Below are positions 47,694 to 58,844 of a stretch of DNA of 64,000 bases, one piece after another. The notes below the pieces were generated by a model that saw only the letters and a list, made by a program, of their open reading frames with translations, was not told the origin of the DNA and did not search any database. The first letter of the stretch is position 1. Each line of letters begins with the position of its first letter. The stretch is from Aristolochia californica. Taxonomy: Eukaryota; Streptophyta; Magnoliopsida; Piperales; Aristolochiaceae. The translations under genes and the position numbers were made by a program. Where the stretch lies: positions 40,068,821 to 40,132,820 of the forward strand of contig JARWKL010000008.1 of the NCBI GenBank assembly GCA_029961685.1, written 5' to 3'.

Positions 47694-49175
47694 TTGGAGG
47701 TTGTGGCGATAAGACTTGCTCGAGCAACCATTGTGCTCATGATTGGAGTGGCATTTGCTGGAAGGATGCTTTTGTGGATAATATACCCAACAAGCTATAA
47801 CATGAAGTGGCAGGCTAAGATCACTGTTCGAGTCGATTCCACATATTTTGGGACAGAAGGTATTGTTCTTCTACAGATGTAATGCTCGTTTGCTACTTTT
47901 TTCGTTTCAGTTTCTTTAAAATCTTTTTTTTTTCTCGAACAATTTTTACTTGTTGTTGCAGGGGTGGGCCTATTGATGTTCGTGTTACTTGTTCTGTTCA
48001 TGTCTGTTTTGGGGTGCATCTATCTCCATCTTGGCAAGAATATTAAATTCTGCCAGAATAAGAGGTACTTAATTTATCTGTCTTCCCTTTGTTTTCTTCC
48101 TCTATGGATCAGTAGTTGTATTGAATAGAAAAGAAATCCGTAGTGGAATACTGTTTGATGGAATCTAAATGTATTCTCATTATTTAATTGCAGTACTGGG
48201 GCTAAGAGTGGATCCAACCGTCTTCTTTCTCTATGGAGACGACCAATGCTAGTGAAGGGTCCTCTTGGAATCGTTTCAGGAACAGAGCTGACCTTCTTTG
48301 CCATGTTTCTTGCACTGCTTGTTTGGGCTTTGACAATGTATTTACACAGCAGTTATGCCAAGAGGAATGCTACATCTACTCACCATCAGGGCGAGAAACT
48401 GTAAGAGATCAAGATCGGTATCATATTGTGTTATTTATTCTAACCCGTAAGAGAAGTTGTAAGATGACTGGTTTTGGAACGTATGATCAGTTGGGAAGCG
48501 AAGCTAGAAAGTGCAGGTCTCCGATTAGGTCTCGTTGGAACTATCTGTTTCTCCTTTCTCTTCTTCCCTGGTCTCAGCTGTTCTGGGTCCCAACGGTTGG
48601 CTCTGGCTTGCTGCAATAATCTCAAGCCCCTTCATTATGTTCCTGATATTGCTAGGGATCACCACACATTATTATTTCTACCCAATTGACCACGACACTA
48701 ACATGATCTTCCCTCACATCTCAAGATCGTTGCTCAACATGTTGTTCATCTGTTTCTCCATAGCTGTTGCAACTATTGCTGCGGTTCTATGGAATAAGAA
48801 GCGAAGTGCCATGGAAGAGATGGTCGTCGAGGATGGGTCGTGGTTCAATAATGGTGATAGAGAATTGGAGAGTCAACCTCATCAGTCACTCAGTCAATCC
48901 ATCAAAGTTCACTACGGCGAGAGACCGGACATTGAAAGTAAGCATATACATAACCAAACTTTAATTTGCCATTTTTGTTCTAATCCTCTCATGGTAATGA
49001 CGATCGAAGCTCGAATTTAATTTCCATGGCAGAAATGCTATTGGAGTCATGTGATGAATCAAGTGTTGGAGTATTAACCAGCGGGCCAAAGGGGATGCGG
49101 CAATGTGTGGCAACGATCTGTTCTGTTGGTTTGGCTGATAACCTATATTTTGAATCCATCAGTTTTAGTTGGTAA
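47694..49175 (+). pseudogene. FRO: FRO ferric-chelate reductase pseudogene (copy 1), internally deleted
   Basis: Homologous to the complete copy at 55094-57874 in exons and introns. Exons 47694-47859, 47962-48064 and 48194-48400 are intact in frame, encoding the N-terminal membrane part (RMLLWIIYPTSY, LVKGPLGIVSGTELTFFAMF). Exon 4 starts at 48491 and runs into ICFSFLFFP. It then jumps at 48565-48571 straight into what is the late exon 6 of copy 2 (VSAVLGPNGWLWLAAIIS). About 1.28 kb is missing: both haem-ligand helices, the FAD domain and most of the NADPH domain. The join shifts the frame and stops at 48687-48689. The rest of exon 6 (to 48937) and exon 7 (ending NLYFESISFSW, stop 49173-49175) remain readable but out of frame. 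The start codon is TTG where copy 2 has ATG. Confidence 0.94.
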
Positions 49176-49419
49176 CGACGGATCAGAGGGGTTGGATTAC
49201 TCTGGAAGAGCTTGTTAACAAAATGTGGAATAATCTGGTTCTATCTTGTAGGATGCCTTGGACGGTGACCTTTATGTAACATTTCCATGCTTTGATTTTT
49301 TTTATTCCTTTCCACTTCCCAACTTAGAATGAGTTTAGGAGAGATGTTGTAACTAATTTTTTTATTTTTATTTTTGGTGAATAGAGGCAAGGTTTACAAA
49401 CTTTTCATTATTAATCTTG

Positions 49420-49457
<38 letters not shown>

Positions 49458-51046
49458 CAACCTTTTATACATTAAGAACCCATTAACCAGTATATATGTT
49501 AATTCTGTCAATGAAAAATATATATTTGAAATTATAAATTAAGTAGAAACTAATGAGTGGTTGTGGGAGTTTTTTCATTAAAAATTATTATATAATTTAT
49601 ATTATTTAATTAACATTATTATCAACGTTATAAAACCAAATAATACATTGGTCCAATCTAATACTAATCAAATGTGTTTGATTAGTGGTTAAACTAGTGT
49701 TGATGTTACTTCAAAAAAATAAAAATATATAATTAAATTGAGAGATTATTATCCTCAAATCTTTATTTGTTCGACCATAGAAGCTCAAAACCAAACCCAA
49801 TATGGTGATAATGTCCAATCTAACCCTAATCAATTGGGTTTAATTATCGTTTTACCAATATTGACATCACTTTAATTATCGTTTTACCAATATTGACATC
49901 ACTTCAAAATGGAGTAAAAAATATATGTATATTGAGACAATAAATACTATCATTTTATTGAATTGCAATGAAATATAATTTTTGTTTTAATTTGTAGACC
50001 ATTGCTATGGAATGATAATATAATTTTTGCAATGAAACTGTCACGTGGATATTTTTTATTTGTATTTATGTGTTATAAGACAAGTCACCATATTTTTAAA
50101 TTTGTTATAGTTGTCTTAGTTACTAGGTTGGATAGTGAAGGGAAGAGTCATTGGACCATTAGTTTGACCAGACATAATTATAACAATAATGTCGAGATGA
50201 TAATTTAATATAGAAACAAAAGATTAACATAAAGCGTAAAAAATACGAGCATAATAAGAATTATATCCTCATCCTTAGAACTTTTCTAAGGGGAAACGAG
50301 AGAAGAATAAAACAAATGAAAAACAAAAAGAGAAAAAAACGAAAAAGAAAAAAACAGTGCCAGCAAAATTGGGAAATTCACTGGGAAAGGGTACCCTCTC
50401 CCAACGGATTTCCCAATTTTGCAAGAATAGGTCAAAAAACTTATTTTACTTAATATTTTTAAGATCCAGGATTTCTGTTTCTTCTTCCCCTGAAGGGTTA
50501 GCACCCATAACTTAAAAAGTCCTGAAAAAATCTTTGGAGCTACTTTTTATTAGTGATGTGATAAAATGGCAAGCCATATAAAAACCAAGCTTTTATGTGA
50601 TATGCTGTGGGGTGCATATAATGTAGGGTGGCATTTTGGCAATGGGATTGGTTAACAAAAACTTGATGTTAATAGGATTGACCTGAACTTGGGTAAGAAA
50701 TGTAGACCTTATCATGAACCCTTCAGAGTTTCCTGGATGCTGCATGCAGAGACATCCTGTATGCGTTTTGATTGAAGAAAAAACAAACTCAATGCTTTCA
50801 AAAAGAATTACCTTGTCTAGCTTCTAAAGAATAAAACTGGTTTGAGGGTATCCCCGATTGTTTGTCATGTTGGGCAGCAAAACCTCATATCTTATTTGTT
50901 GATTCACATTTCGCCTTCTTTCCACAGATCACCATTTCACATGTAAGTTTGAGCAGATAAATTTTCAGTTTAGCTTATCGAACTTTCTTATACTAAATAC
51001 CTGAACACATTGCTTCTGAAGATCCAGGATTGCTGTTTCTTCTTAG
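49176..51046. other. FRO copy 1 3' flank and spacer
   Basis: Positions 49290-49420 hold a 3'-flank sequence (aggagagatgttgta ... gaggcaaggtttacaaactt) that recurs at 58090-58170 and 58935-58995. A (CT)n tract follows at 49424-49454. Positions 49500-50950 are AT-rich with no gene. A 24-base direct repeat (taattatcgttttaccaata) lies at 49843 and 49872. Confidence 0.55.
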
Positions 51047-53410
51047 TCATTTAACCTGAGATTCGTTGGATATAGTGGAGGGTGTGCCTTGGCTATTGTT
51101 CTGGCTCCCATCGATCACATGCGCGTTGGTGATCCTCTCAGCTACTTCTTTCTCCATCAAGGCCTGATCCTTCATGGCTTTCACCATATCCTTCATCGTC
51201 CTTTCTTCCCGTTCAAGTTGCTTGTTCATTATTATCTCAGCCTGCTTGTCAATTGGCTTGAAATACTCTTCAATAGCTACTTCCTGACAAAAATGCAAAG
51301 CTGTATATGACTAAAACTGCTATTGAAACTCTCACTAAACGAAAATTACTATGAGATAGGTTATCAGGGCAATTTATTAATAGAAGACAGAGGGCCAACT
51401 CTGTAATCTCGTGGTGTCCTCAATAGACCCAATTATTTGTTTACGAATTTCTTTGCTTTGTGAATTAAACAGCCAAGTGATAATATTGGACCAGATTAAA
51501 AAGAGCTGGGTTAATACCAAGCATCATCCAGTTTGTCCAACTGTCTGGCTACTTGCTACTTACTATCTTATGAACAACAGCTTGTGGTACATTCCTCTTT
51601 GAGGAATACGAAGTCATAAGGTGAAAATAGAACTTACAGTTTCTTCAAGTTTTTTGTTGAGTGTTTGCATCTCCTCAACCATACGACGAACTTCTGCCAA
51701 GATGGTCTGTTCAGGAATCTTTCTCAATGCCATCTTCCTTGCTTCAGCCTAAGCAAACAAAAAATAATAGAAGGATCACATCAAAGCACTTCAACAACTA
51801 CATAAGTATATTTAAGAATAAAAAAGGAAAAATAGGTCATGAACATTTAAAAAGAAAAGCTACAATAACATTGCAGAGAAGAACACTCAAACTATACACA
51901 TCTCTACCACTACACATGATTCTTTGTATGCAAAAAAAAAGAACCTTTCCTGCACAATATAAAAACAAAGAAGGCCGCTTCAGAATGAGGGATAGACTTC
52001 CCATACATATAATGTACATTAATTAGCAGAATGCTAATTGACTCCTGAAAAAGGCAGCTGTCATTTGCATAAGATGAAAATGGCATCTCGTGAGACATCA
52101 GGAAGTTGGTTCTGGATGAACAATAGTTATGCCTGCTTCAACTAGAATGCAACATAAGATAGATGAACTATAATTGTATCAGCTTTAACTCGAATGCAAC
52201 ATATGACACACTGCATTACACTTGTTCATCTTTTGGAATGATAGTACAACATGCAAGGATAATGCATGATGCACTAGAACAGAGTTGTAACTGTGTTGTC
52301 GCATGGAATATGTGGGCTAACCAAATTTGTCAATGGCAAAATTTTGCAGTAACAGAATAAATCCATCAAACAAATAGTAGTATGAGAGAAACTTGTAAAT
52401 ATGTGGAACTTCTGGAGCTAATAATGAAAGAAAAAAAACTAAATTTAGCTTGGCATACTGAGCAGGTTGTGCACATGACAGTATTTTAGTCATTTAGTGG
52501 AAGCTAGTAAGGTTAATTAGTTGCTTTCATATGTGCTTCTATTCAGTTAATAAGCCTGAAACTTGTCATTTTGTAAAAGAACAAGAAGCTGCAGTGTTTA
52601 ATATTCTCGAGCTTGACCTCTTTCAAATTACGAATCTTGAATGTCAGTAACAACTTTTCTTCAATTCCTATGTCCATTTAGGTTGGATTCAATAACCCTA
52701 GGACAAAACCACAGAGATTCTTCAATGCTATCAGGAAACCAACCAAGAGAGAGCCTCCATCTTATTTCAACTTATTTTGAAAAAAAAAAAAAAGCATGGC
52801 TGCAAATAAAAAAGAACACATGGCTCCCAGTGGCGCTCCTGCCACTGCACACACCAATGGCACATCACAAGATGATCAAACTAAGGACCTTTACCCTTCT
52901 AGCACCCTCAGATGTAATTTAAAATGTCAGCAAACTTAACCCTCCTAAGCCCCTTAGGAAAAGGTAGCAGCAGCGGACAATTGTAGTGCAATTTTTCTAA
53001 TTGTTAAACTTTTTCAAACCCAAAATGCAAAGTTGGTCTGCTTAACTCAAAAGACTTCATGTAGAGTAAAAAGGTCAGGCCAACCATAGCCAAATGTTAC
53101 CAGAACAAAAGTCTGAGCATAAAAGCATGTATAAATGTCAGCTAAAGAGAAGTATGAAAGCGAAATTCCTAGATCAATGGAAGAAAAATAAAGAACTGCA
53201 CTTTGTCCAGTGAGAAAAGAAAAATAATCTCAAAATTTCAAGGTTATTGCAACTAAAAATGTTAAGACAAAAGCTACTGAAATGCTCACCTACCACTTCA
53301 ATTCGCTTTTGGATTTGCAATCGGTATGATCTAATCCTTCTCTCTTCATATCCAGAAAGCACCCTGATTACGAATAATGCTTTCCTTCCAAATTCCAAGA
53401 GTTTGTTCAT
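51047..53410 (-). CDS. Conserved plant protein of unknown function, coiled-coil, 154 aa, 3 exons
   Basis: I recognise this as a conserved uncharacterised plant protein but know no function or symbol. Exons (minus): 53410-53294, 51748-51638 and 51283-51047, 465 bases in frame. The N-terminus MNKLLEFGRKALFVIRVLSG looks like a short amphipathic or membrane-associated helix. It is followed by YEERRIRSYRLQIQKRIE, and exon 2 gives ARKMALRKIPEQTILAEVRR. The middle (about residues 60-130) is charged, heptad-like and Glu/Lys-rich, including EEYFKPIDKQAEIIMNKQLE, and so a probable coiled coil. The tail is Ser/Asn/Gln-rich. An acceptor (ttgcag) 15 bases before the ATG implies a noncoding first exon, probably near 54.6-54.9 kb, back to back with FRO copy 2. 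A shared promoter with FRO copy 2 is inference. Confidence 0.9.
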
Positions 53411-55024
53411 GTCTAAGCTTATAATCTGCAAGATAAAAGTAATAAACGGAAGAGAGTGATAATTGGGCAGTACAAAATGAAGCAACTTCAGGATTTGAAT
53501 TCAATTAAACAGGACTCAATCAGTTTCAGCCATAAAATTTAACACCGGACATGTTTCAAGCATCTAGATGCAAAATCACACGGATTTTCAACAGTCCAGC
53601 ACACCTATGCACTTTTTCAGTAACTGAAGCTTTCAAACTTTCGTTTCTCATAGCATTGCATTTACCAAATAAAAAACACAGAACAAAAAGAAACTGAAAA
53701 TTAAAATTTTCAGAGTTTTCTTTGCAGTCAGGAGAACAGGCCTTTAAAGATCAGAAAGGATCATTATGGGAAAGAAGAACTGTAAATAAATTAGCTAAAC
53801 ATTATATTACAAAAAAATGAAACACTAAGTATTATCAAGTTCTGTGTTCCAATGATATAGAGATTTAGTAGACAGTTATGATATAAAATAACATTCATCT
53901 ATTATATTTTTAACAAATTGTTCTGATGCAAAGGTTGGCCTACTTCGGCATCAAAAGCGTTGGGTTATTTTCTTTAATCATTAAACCATGGACATGTTCA
54001 TCAGCTCACCAAGCATTTGGATTTCTGTTCTAATGATGTTATACACATGCTACACATATATGGAAATTCATTAGACACCGTGAACCAACCCCAAATAAGA
54101 CAAAGGGTTTGGAGGTGAAAAGTTAACAAGCAACCATAGTGATTAGAAAACCAATGGAACCCAAGTTTACATTATTCAGGTACCTAGAATGGCTCCTTTA
54201 TCCTGCTATCTTAGCGAAAAAACTATCCTCAGATAGAACCATGTAACATGTTAGATGTCCTATCCTTTCATAGTTACATGTGAATTCATAATGACCAATC
54301 TACTCAAAGAAAGACACCCATCCGCAAACAAGGGGAAGCCTTCTAGTTGTACTTGATACTACATGGTGCTTTGGACAAACCAAAGACATTTCATTTCCTA
54401 AGTATGGTTACCTTCCATGTAGCTGTTTCAAACTATAAAGAGATGAGTCTTAAGCCTGTAAGCCATAGTAGGCCACATAAGCCACACTAACCAGAAGCCA
54501 CAGAAGCAAAAAAGGCAAACAAGGAAAATAAGCAATTTAGAATTCACCTGCTGCCAACGAGTAGAGTGGAATTAGTTTACTGAAAGGGGCACTTGAGGGT
54601 TATGGAAGAACAGATCGAAGGGGAGGAATTGCGGTTCTGTCAATCGTTGATGAACACTGTCGAGTACGCCAGGAGAAGCTCTGATATGGAAGAGCAAATC
54701 GAAGAACAGGTCGATGGGAGAGAAACCCCCCCGGTCTTGGCAGAGAACTAGAGTTTCCAGATCGGCTCTCGAAATTGGCGATGTGGTGGAAAATCGATGG
54801 AAGAGAGAGGGCGAGAGGTGTAAAACTTAACGAAGGACGGATTGAGTAAGCGGTGGGAATGAACATGGAAAGCGGGGTCGAATTTGGAAACTGCAGTTCC
54901 ACTCCAATTAATCTTACCAAAGCGGGGAACGAAGGATGAACATGGAAAGCGGGGACGAATTGGAAACTGCAGTTCCACTCCGATTAATCTTACCAAACCC
55001 AGCGGGGAGGAATTTGGTTTTCGG
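53411..55024. other. Leader intron of the unknown gene and shared upstream region with FRO copy 2
   Basis: No coding frame is supported. Positions 54560-54880 match the copy at 46980-47343. The likely noncoding first exon of the minus-strand gene lies near 54550-54720. Units of the gaatttggaaactgcag repeat occur at 54880, 54957 and 55010, just before the FRO TATA box. Confidence 0.5.
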
Positions 55025-55031
55025 TATAAAT
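55025..55031 (+). promoter_or_regulatory. TATA box, FRO copy 2
   Basis: TATAAAT in ggtataaataagg, 63 bases before the ancestral ATG and identical in context to copy 1. Confidence 0.65.
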
Positions 55032-55093
55032 AAGGAACCTAACTCGCTTCTCTCCCATCTCTTAACTTAGCAGTGGTGTGTGCACGATTAAAC

Positions 55094-57874
55094 ATGGAGG
55101 TTGTTGCAACAAAAATTACTCGAGCAGCCATTGTGTTTTTTATTGGAGTAGTGTTTGCTCGAGGATGCTTCTTTGGGTAATATACCCAACAAGCTATTAC
55201 ATGAAGTGGCAGGCTAAGATCATTACTCGAGTCGATTCCACATATTTTGGAACAGAAGGTATTGTTCTTCTACAAATATAACTCGTTTGCTACTTTTTTT
55301 TGTTTCTGTTTCTTTAAAATCTTTCTTTTCTTTTTTTTTCTCAAACAATTTTTAGTTGTTGTTGCAGGGGCGGACCTATTGACATTCGTGTTACCTGTTT
55401 TGTTCATGTCTATTTTGGGGTGCGTCTATCTCCATCTTGGCAAGAATATTAAATCTTGCCAAAAGAAGAGGTATTTGATTCATCTTTGCCTTCCTTTTCT
55501 TTGTTTTTCTTCCTCTATGGATCAGTAATTGTATTGAATGGAAAAGAAATCCGTAGCAGAATACTGTTGGATGGAATCTAAATGTATTCTCATTATTTAA
55601 TTGCAGTATCGGGGCTAAGAATGGAGCCAGTTGTCTTCTTTCTCTATGGAGACGACCAGTGCTAGTTAAGGGTCCTCTTGGAATCGTTTCAGGAACAGAG
55701 CTGACCTTCTTTGCCATGTTTCTTGCACTGCTTGTCTGGGCATTGACAATGTATTTACACAACAGCTATGCCAAGATGAATGTTACATCTGCTCACCATC
55801 AGGGCGAGAAACTGTAAGAGATCTATCTCAGTATCATATTGTATTATTTATTTTAACCCGTAAGAGAAGTTGTAAGATGACTGGTTTTGGAATGTATGAT
55901 CAGGTGGGAAGCGAAATTAGAAAGTACAGGTCTCCGATTAGGCCTCGTTGGAACTATCTGTTTCTCCTTTCTCTTCTTCCCCGTCACTCGAGGATCGTCT
56001 CTGTTGCCATTGGTGGGACTCACCTCGGAGGCCAACGTCAAGTATCACATATGGCTAGGACATATCGTCATGGCCCTCTTCACAGCTCATGGATTGTGTT
56101 ACATTGTTTATTGGGCTGCAAAAAAACAGATTTCTCAGGTACGTACATCTGACATCTCAATTTCTTCTTCTGAATATCTGCACAAATTCTATCGATCGAG
56201 TCGACTCCATGATGATTCTTGACTTTTTTCTGTTGTTGTTTCAATGGAGTAGATGTTGAAGTGGGATATGATTGGAGTGTCGAATGTTGCAGGCGAGTTA
56301 GCTTTGATTTGTGGGTTGCTCATGTGGGTTACCAGTTCTGGAAGGGTGAGACGAAAGATGTTCGAGGTCTTCTACTACACGCACCATCTCTACTTTCTCT
56401 TCTTCTTCTTCTTCATAGTCCATGTCGGCACCTCCTCCTATGGCCTTGCCATTTTTGGGCTTATTCTTCCTGGCATATACCTCTTCTTGGTCGACCGCTG
56501 CTTGCGATTCCTGCAATCTCGACAACAAGTTCGATTGCTCGCCGCCCGTCTCCTCCCTTGTGAAACACTTGAGCTCAACTTCTCCAAGAGTCCAGGGTTG
56601 AGCTATTCGCCTGCAAGCATAATGTTTGTAAATGTGCCGAGTATTTCCCGCTTACAGTGGCACCCTTTCACAGTCACCTCCAACAGTAGCTTGGAACGAG
56701 ATAAGCTCAGTGTCGTCATCAAGAGTGAAGGAATCTGGTCACAAAAACTATATCAGATACTCTCTTCTCCATCTCCGGTGGATCACTTGGATGTTTCAGT
56801 TGAAGGACCTTACGGATCACCTTCTTCTACCAACTTCCTCAGGTAACTGTATGAACTGTTGTGCTCCATAATCCAATTTTGTCGGTTAATATGTGTTCAT
56901 CCATTAATTATCTGATTAACCTTGTGAATTTTCTTCAAACTACAGGCACGACAAGCTTGTGATGGTAAGCGGAGGCAGTGGGATCACTCCATTCATATCC
57001 ATCTTTCGAGAATTAATCTTCCTGAGCTCAACACTCGAGCAACAAGCAGTACTACCACAAGTGCAACTCGTTTGTATCTTCAGGAACTCAAAACAACTCT
57101 CCATGATTGACCTCCTCCTACCTCTCTCCGGAACTGGGTGTGATATGTCCCGCTTGCGGCTTCGAATCGACGCCTATGTAACTAGAGAAGGACCCAACAG
57201 TGAAAACAATAAGCAGAAACCGCTCCAGCGAACCTTGTGGTTCAAGACTAGCCCGTGTCATGCCCCGGTCTCAGCTGTTTTGGGTCCAAACGGTTGGCTC
57301 TGGCTTGCCGCAATCATCTCTAGCTCCTTCGTTATGTTCCTGATATTGCTGGGGATCACCACACGTTATTATTTCTACCCAATTGACCACGACACTAACT
57401 TGATCTTCCCTCACATCTCAAGATCGTTGCTCAACATGTTGTTCATTTGTTTCTCCATAGCTGTTGCATCTACTGCTGCGGTTCTATGGAATAAGAAGCG
57501 AAGCGCCATGGAAGCGATGGTCGTCAAGGATGGGTCGTGGTTCAATAATGGTGACAGAGAATTGGAGAGTCAGCCTCATCAGTCACTCAGTCAATCCATC
57601 AGAGTTCACTACGGCAAGAGACCGGACATTGAAAGTAAGCCTATACATAACCAAACTTTAATTTGCCATTTCTTTTCTAATCCTCTCTCATGGTAATGAC
57701 GACTAAAACTCGAATTTAATTTCCATGGCAGAAATACTATTGGAATCATGTGATGAATCAAGCATTGGAGTATTAGCCAGCGGGCCAAAGGGGATGCGAC
57801 AACGTGTGGCAGCGATATGTTCTGCTGGTTTGGCTGATAACCTACATTTTGAATCCATCAGCTTTAGCTGGTAA
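55094..57874 (+). CDS. FRO: FRO ferric-chelate reductase (copy 2), 7 exons, frameshift in exon 1
   Basis: FRO proteins reduce Fe(III)/Cu(II) chelates at the cell surface using NADPH, FAD and two haems. Exons: 55094-55258, 55368-55470, 55607-55813, 55904-56138, 56253-56842, 56946-57634, 57732-57874. Exon 1 is 165 bases against 166 in copy 1: one base is missing near 55161, giving a stop six codons later from the ATG at 55094. The ATG at 55165 lies past the lesion and opens the full remaining frame of 686 aa (MLLWVIYPTSYYMKWQ). In that numbering, haem His candidates are H183/H197 (KYHIWLGHIVMALFTAHG) and H257/H258/H270. FAD motif HPFT is at 350-353 and NADPH motif GGSGITP at 419-425. The C-terminus is NLHFESISFSW. 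The family CGP motif reads SGP (Ser656). Best match is the FRO2/4/5 clade. Whether it is active is unclear. Confidence 0.9.
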
Positions 57875-58535
57875 CGAAGGATCAGAGGGGCCCCATTGAT
57901 GAGATGAAAATGCTAAGCAAACCTTGAAGTGAAGCTAGATTACTCTGGAAGAGCTTGTTAACAAAATGTGAAATTCTGGTTCTATCTTGTAGGATTAATA
58001 GGTTGTGGCAATCTACCAACACTCTTTGGTAGCGGCATGTCGGAGCGGGAAGTAACATTTCCATGCTTTGATTTTTTTTATTCCTCTACATCTCCCAACT
58101 TAGAATGAATTTAGGAGAGATGTAATAACTTTTTTTTTTCAGAGGTTTACAAATTTTTCATTATTAATCTTGTTTCTCTCTCTCTCTAAGCAACTTTTTA
58201 TACATTAAGAACCCATTAACCAATATATATATATTAATTACGTCAATGAAAATATATATTTGAAATTATAAATTAAGAAGAAACTAATAAGTTGTTGAGG
58301 GTATTTTTTCATATAAAAAAATCATTAACTAATTTATATTATTAAATTAACATTATTATCAATGTTATAAAACCCAATAATACAATCCGTTCTATTTCTA
58401 TCTTGAAGGATTAATATGTATTCCGAATAAATCCTTGGACTTGGTCAATCAATTGGTTAAAACCCTCCCTTTCAATTGACTTGGTCTAAACTGCCGAGAA
58501 TCTCCACTTCCCAACCAACTCATTCATAACAAAGC
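57875..58535. other. FRO copy 2 3' flank with LEA-like filler
   Basis: Positions 58014-58051 read accaacactctttggtagcg then gcatgtcggagcggg, almost the same as the coding end of the LEA_6 gene at 58767-58800. From 58050 the sequence returns to the 3' flank shared with FRO copy 1. The rest is AT-rich. No gene is seen. Confidence 0.7.
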
Positions 58536-58543
58536 TATATAAG
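58536..58543 (+). promoter_or_regulatory. TATA box of LEA_6 gene
   Basis: TATATAAG 47 bases before the start codon, in a typical plant core-promoter setting. Confidence 0.55.
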
Positions 58544-58589
58544 TAACAACTGAAAAAATGGCAAGTGATCAGAAGAAGAGATATCAGAA

Positions 58590-58844
58590 ATGGCGAGTGA
58601 GCAATTGAAAAGGGAAGACCGGGAGAAGGTGGAGCTGCCTTTGGAAAGCAGCCCCTATGTCAAGTACTCTGGCCTTGAGGAGTACAAGATGGCTGGTTAT
58701 GGTGCCGTTGGCCATGTAGACGCGGCCAACATGCCGAGAGGCCGTGGCGGTGGTGGCACCGACGCACCAACACTCTCCGGTAGCGGCATGTCGGAGCGGC
58801 AAGCGAGGGTCATAGATGCAGTCACTAAACAGGGAATGCCTTAG
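58590..58844 (+). CDS. LEA_6 (LEA18-type) late embryogenesis abundant protein, 84 aa
   Basis: LEA_6 proteins are small, hydrophilic, disordered proteins linked to seed drying and osmotic stress. This intronless frame has the family signature ELPLESSPYVKYSGLEEYKM (residues 16-35), then AGYGAVGHVD, a Gly/Arg-rich turn (PRGRGGGGTDAPTLSGSG) and a short tail. Length (84 aa) and high Gly, Glu and Lys content fit the group. The ATG at 58590 is the first in frame and follows the TATA box closely. Its 3' flank (58870-59010) is related to those of both FRO copies, which is unexpected for an unrelated family. Role in this plant is inferred from family only. Confidence 0.9.
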   Translation: MASEQLKREDREKVELPLESSPYVKYSGLEEYKMAGYGAVGHVDAANMPRGRGGGGTDAPTLSGSGMSERQARVIDAVTKQGMP

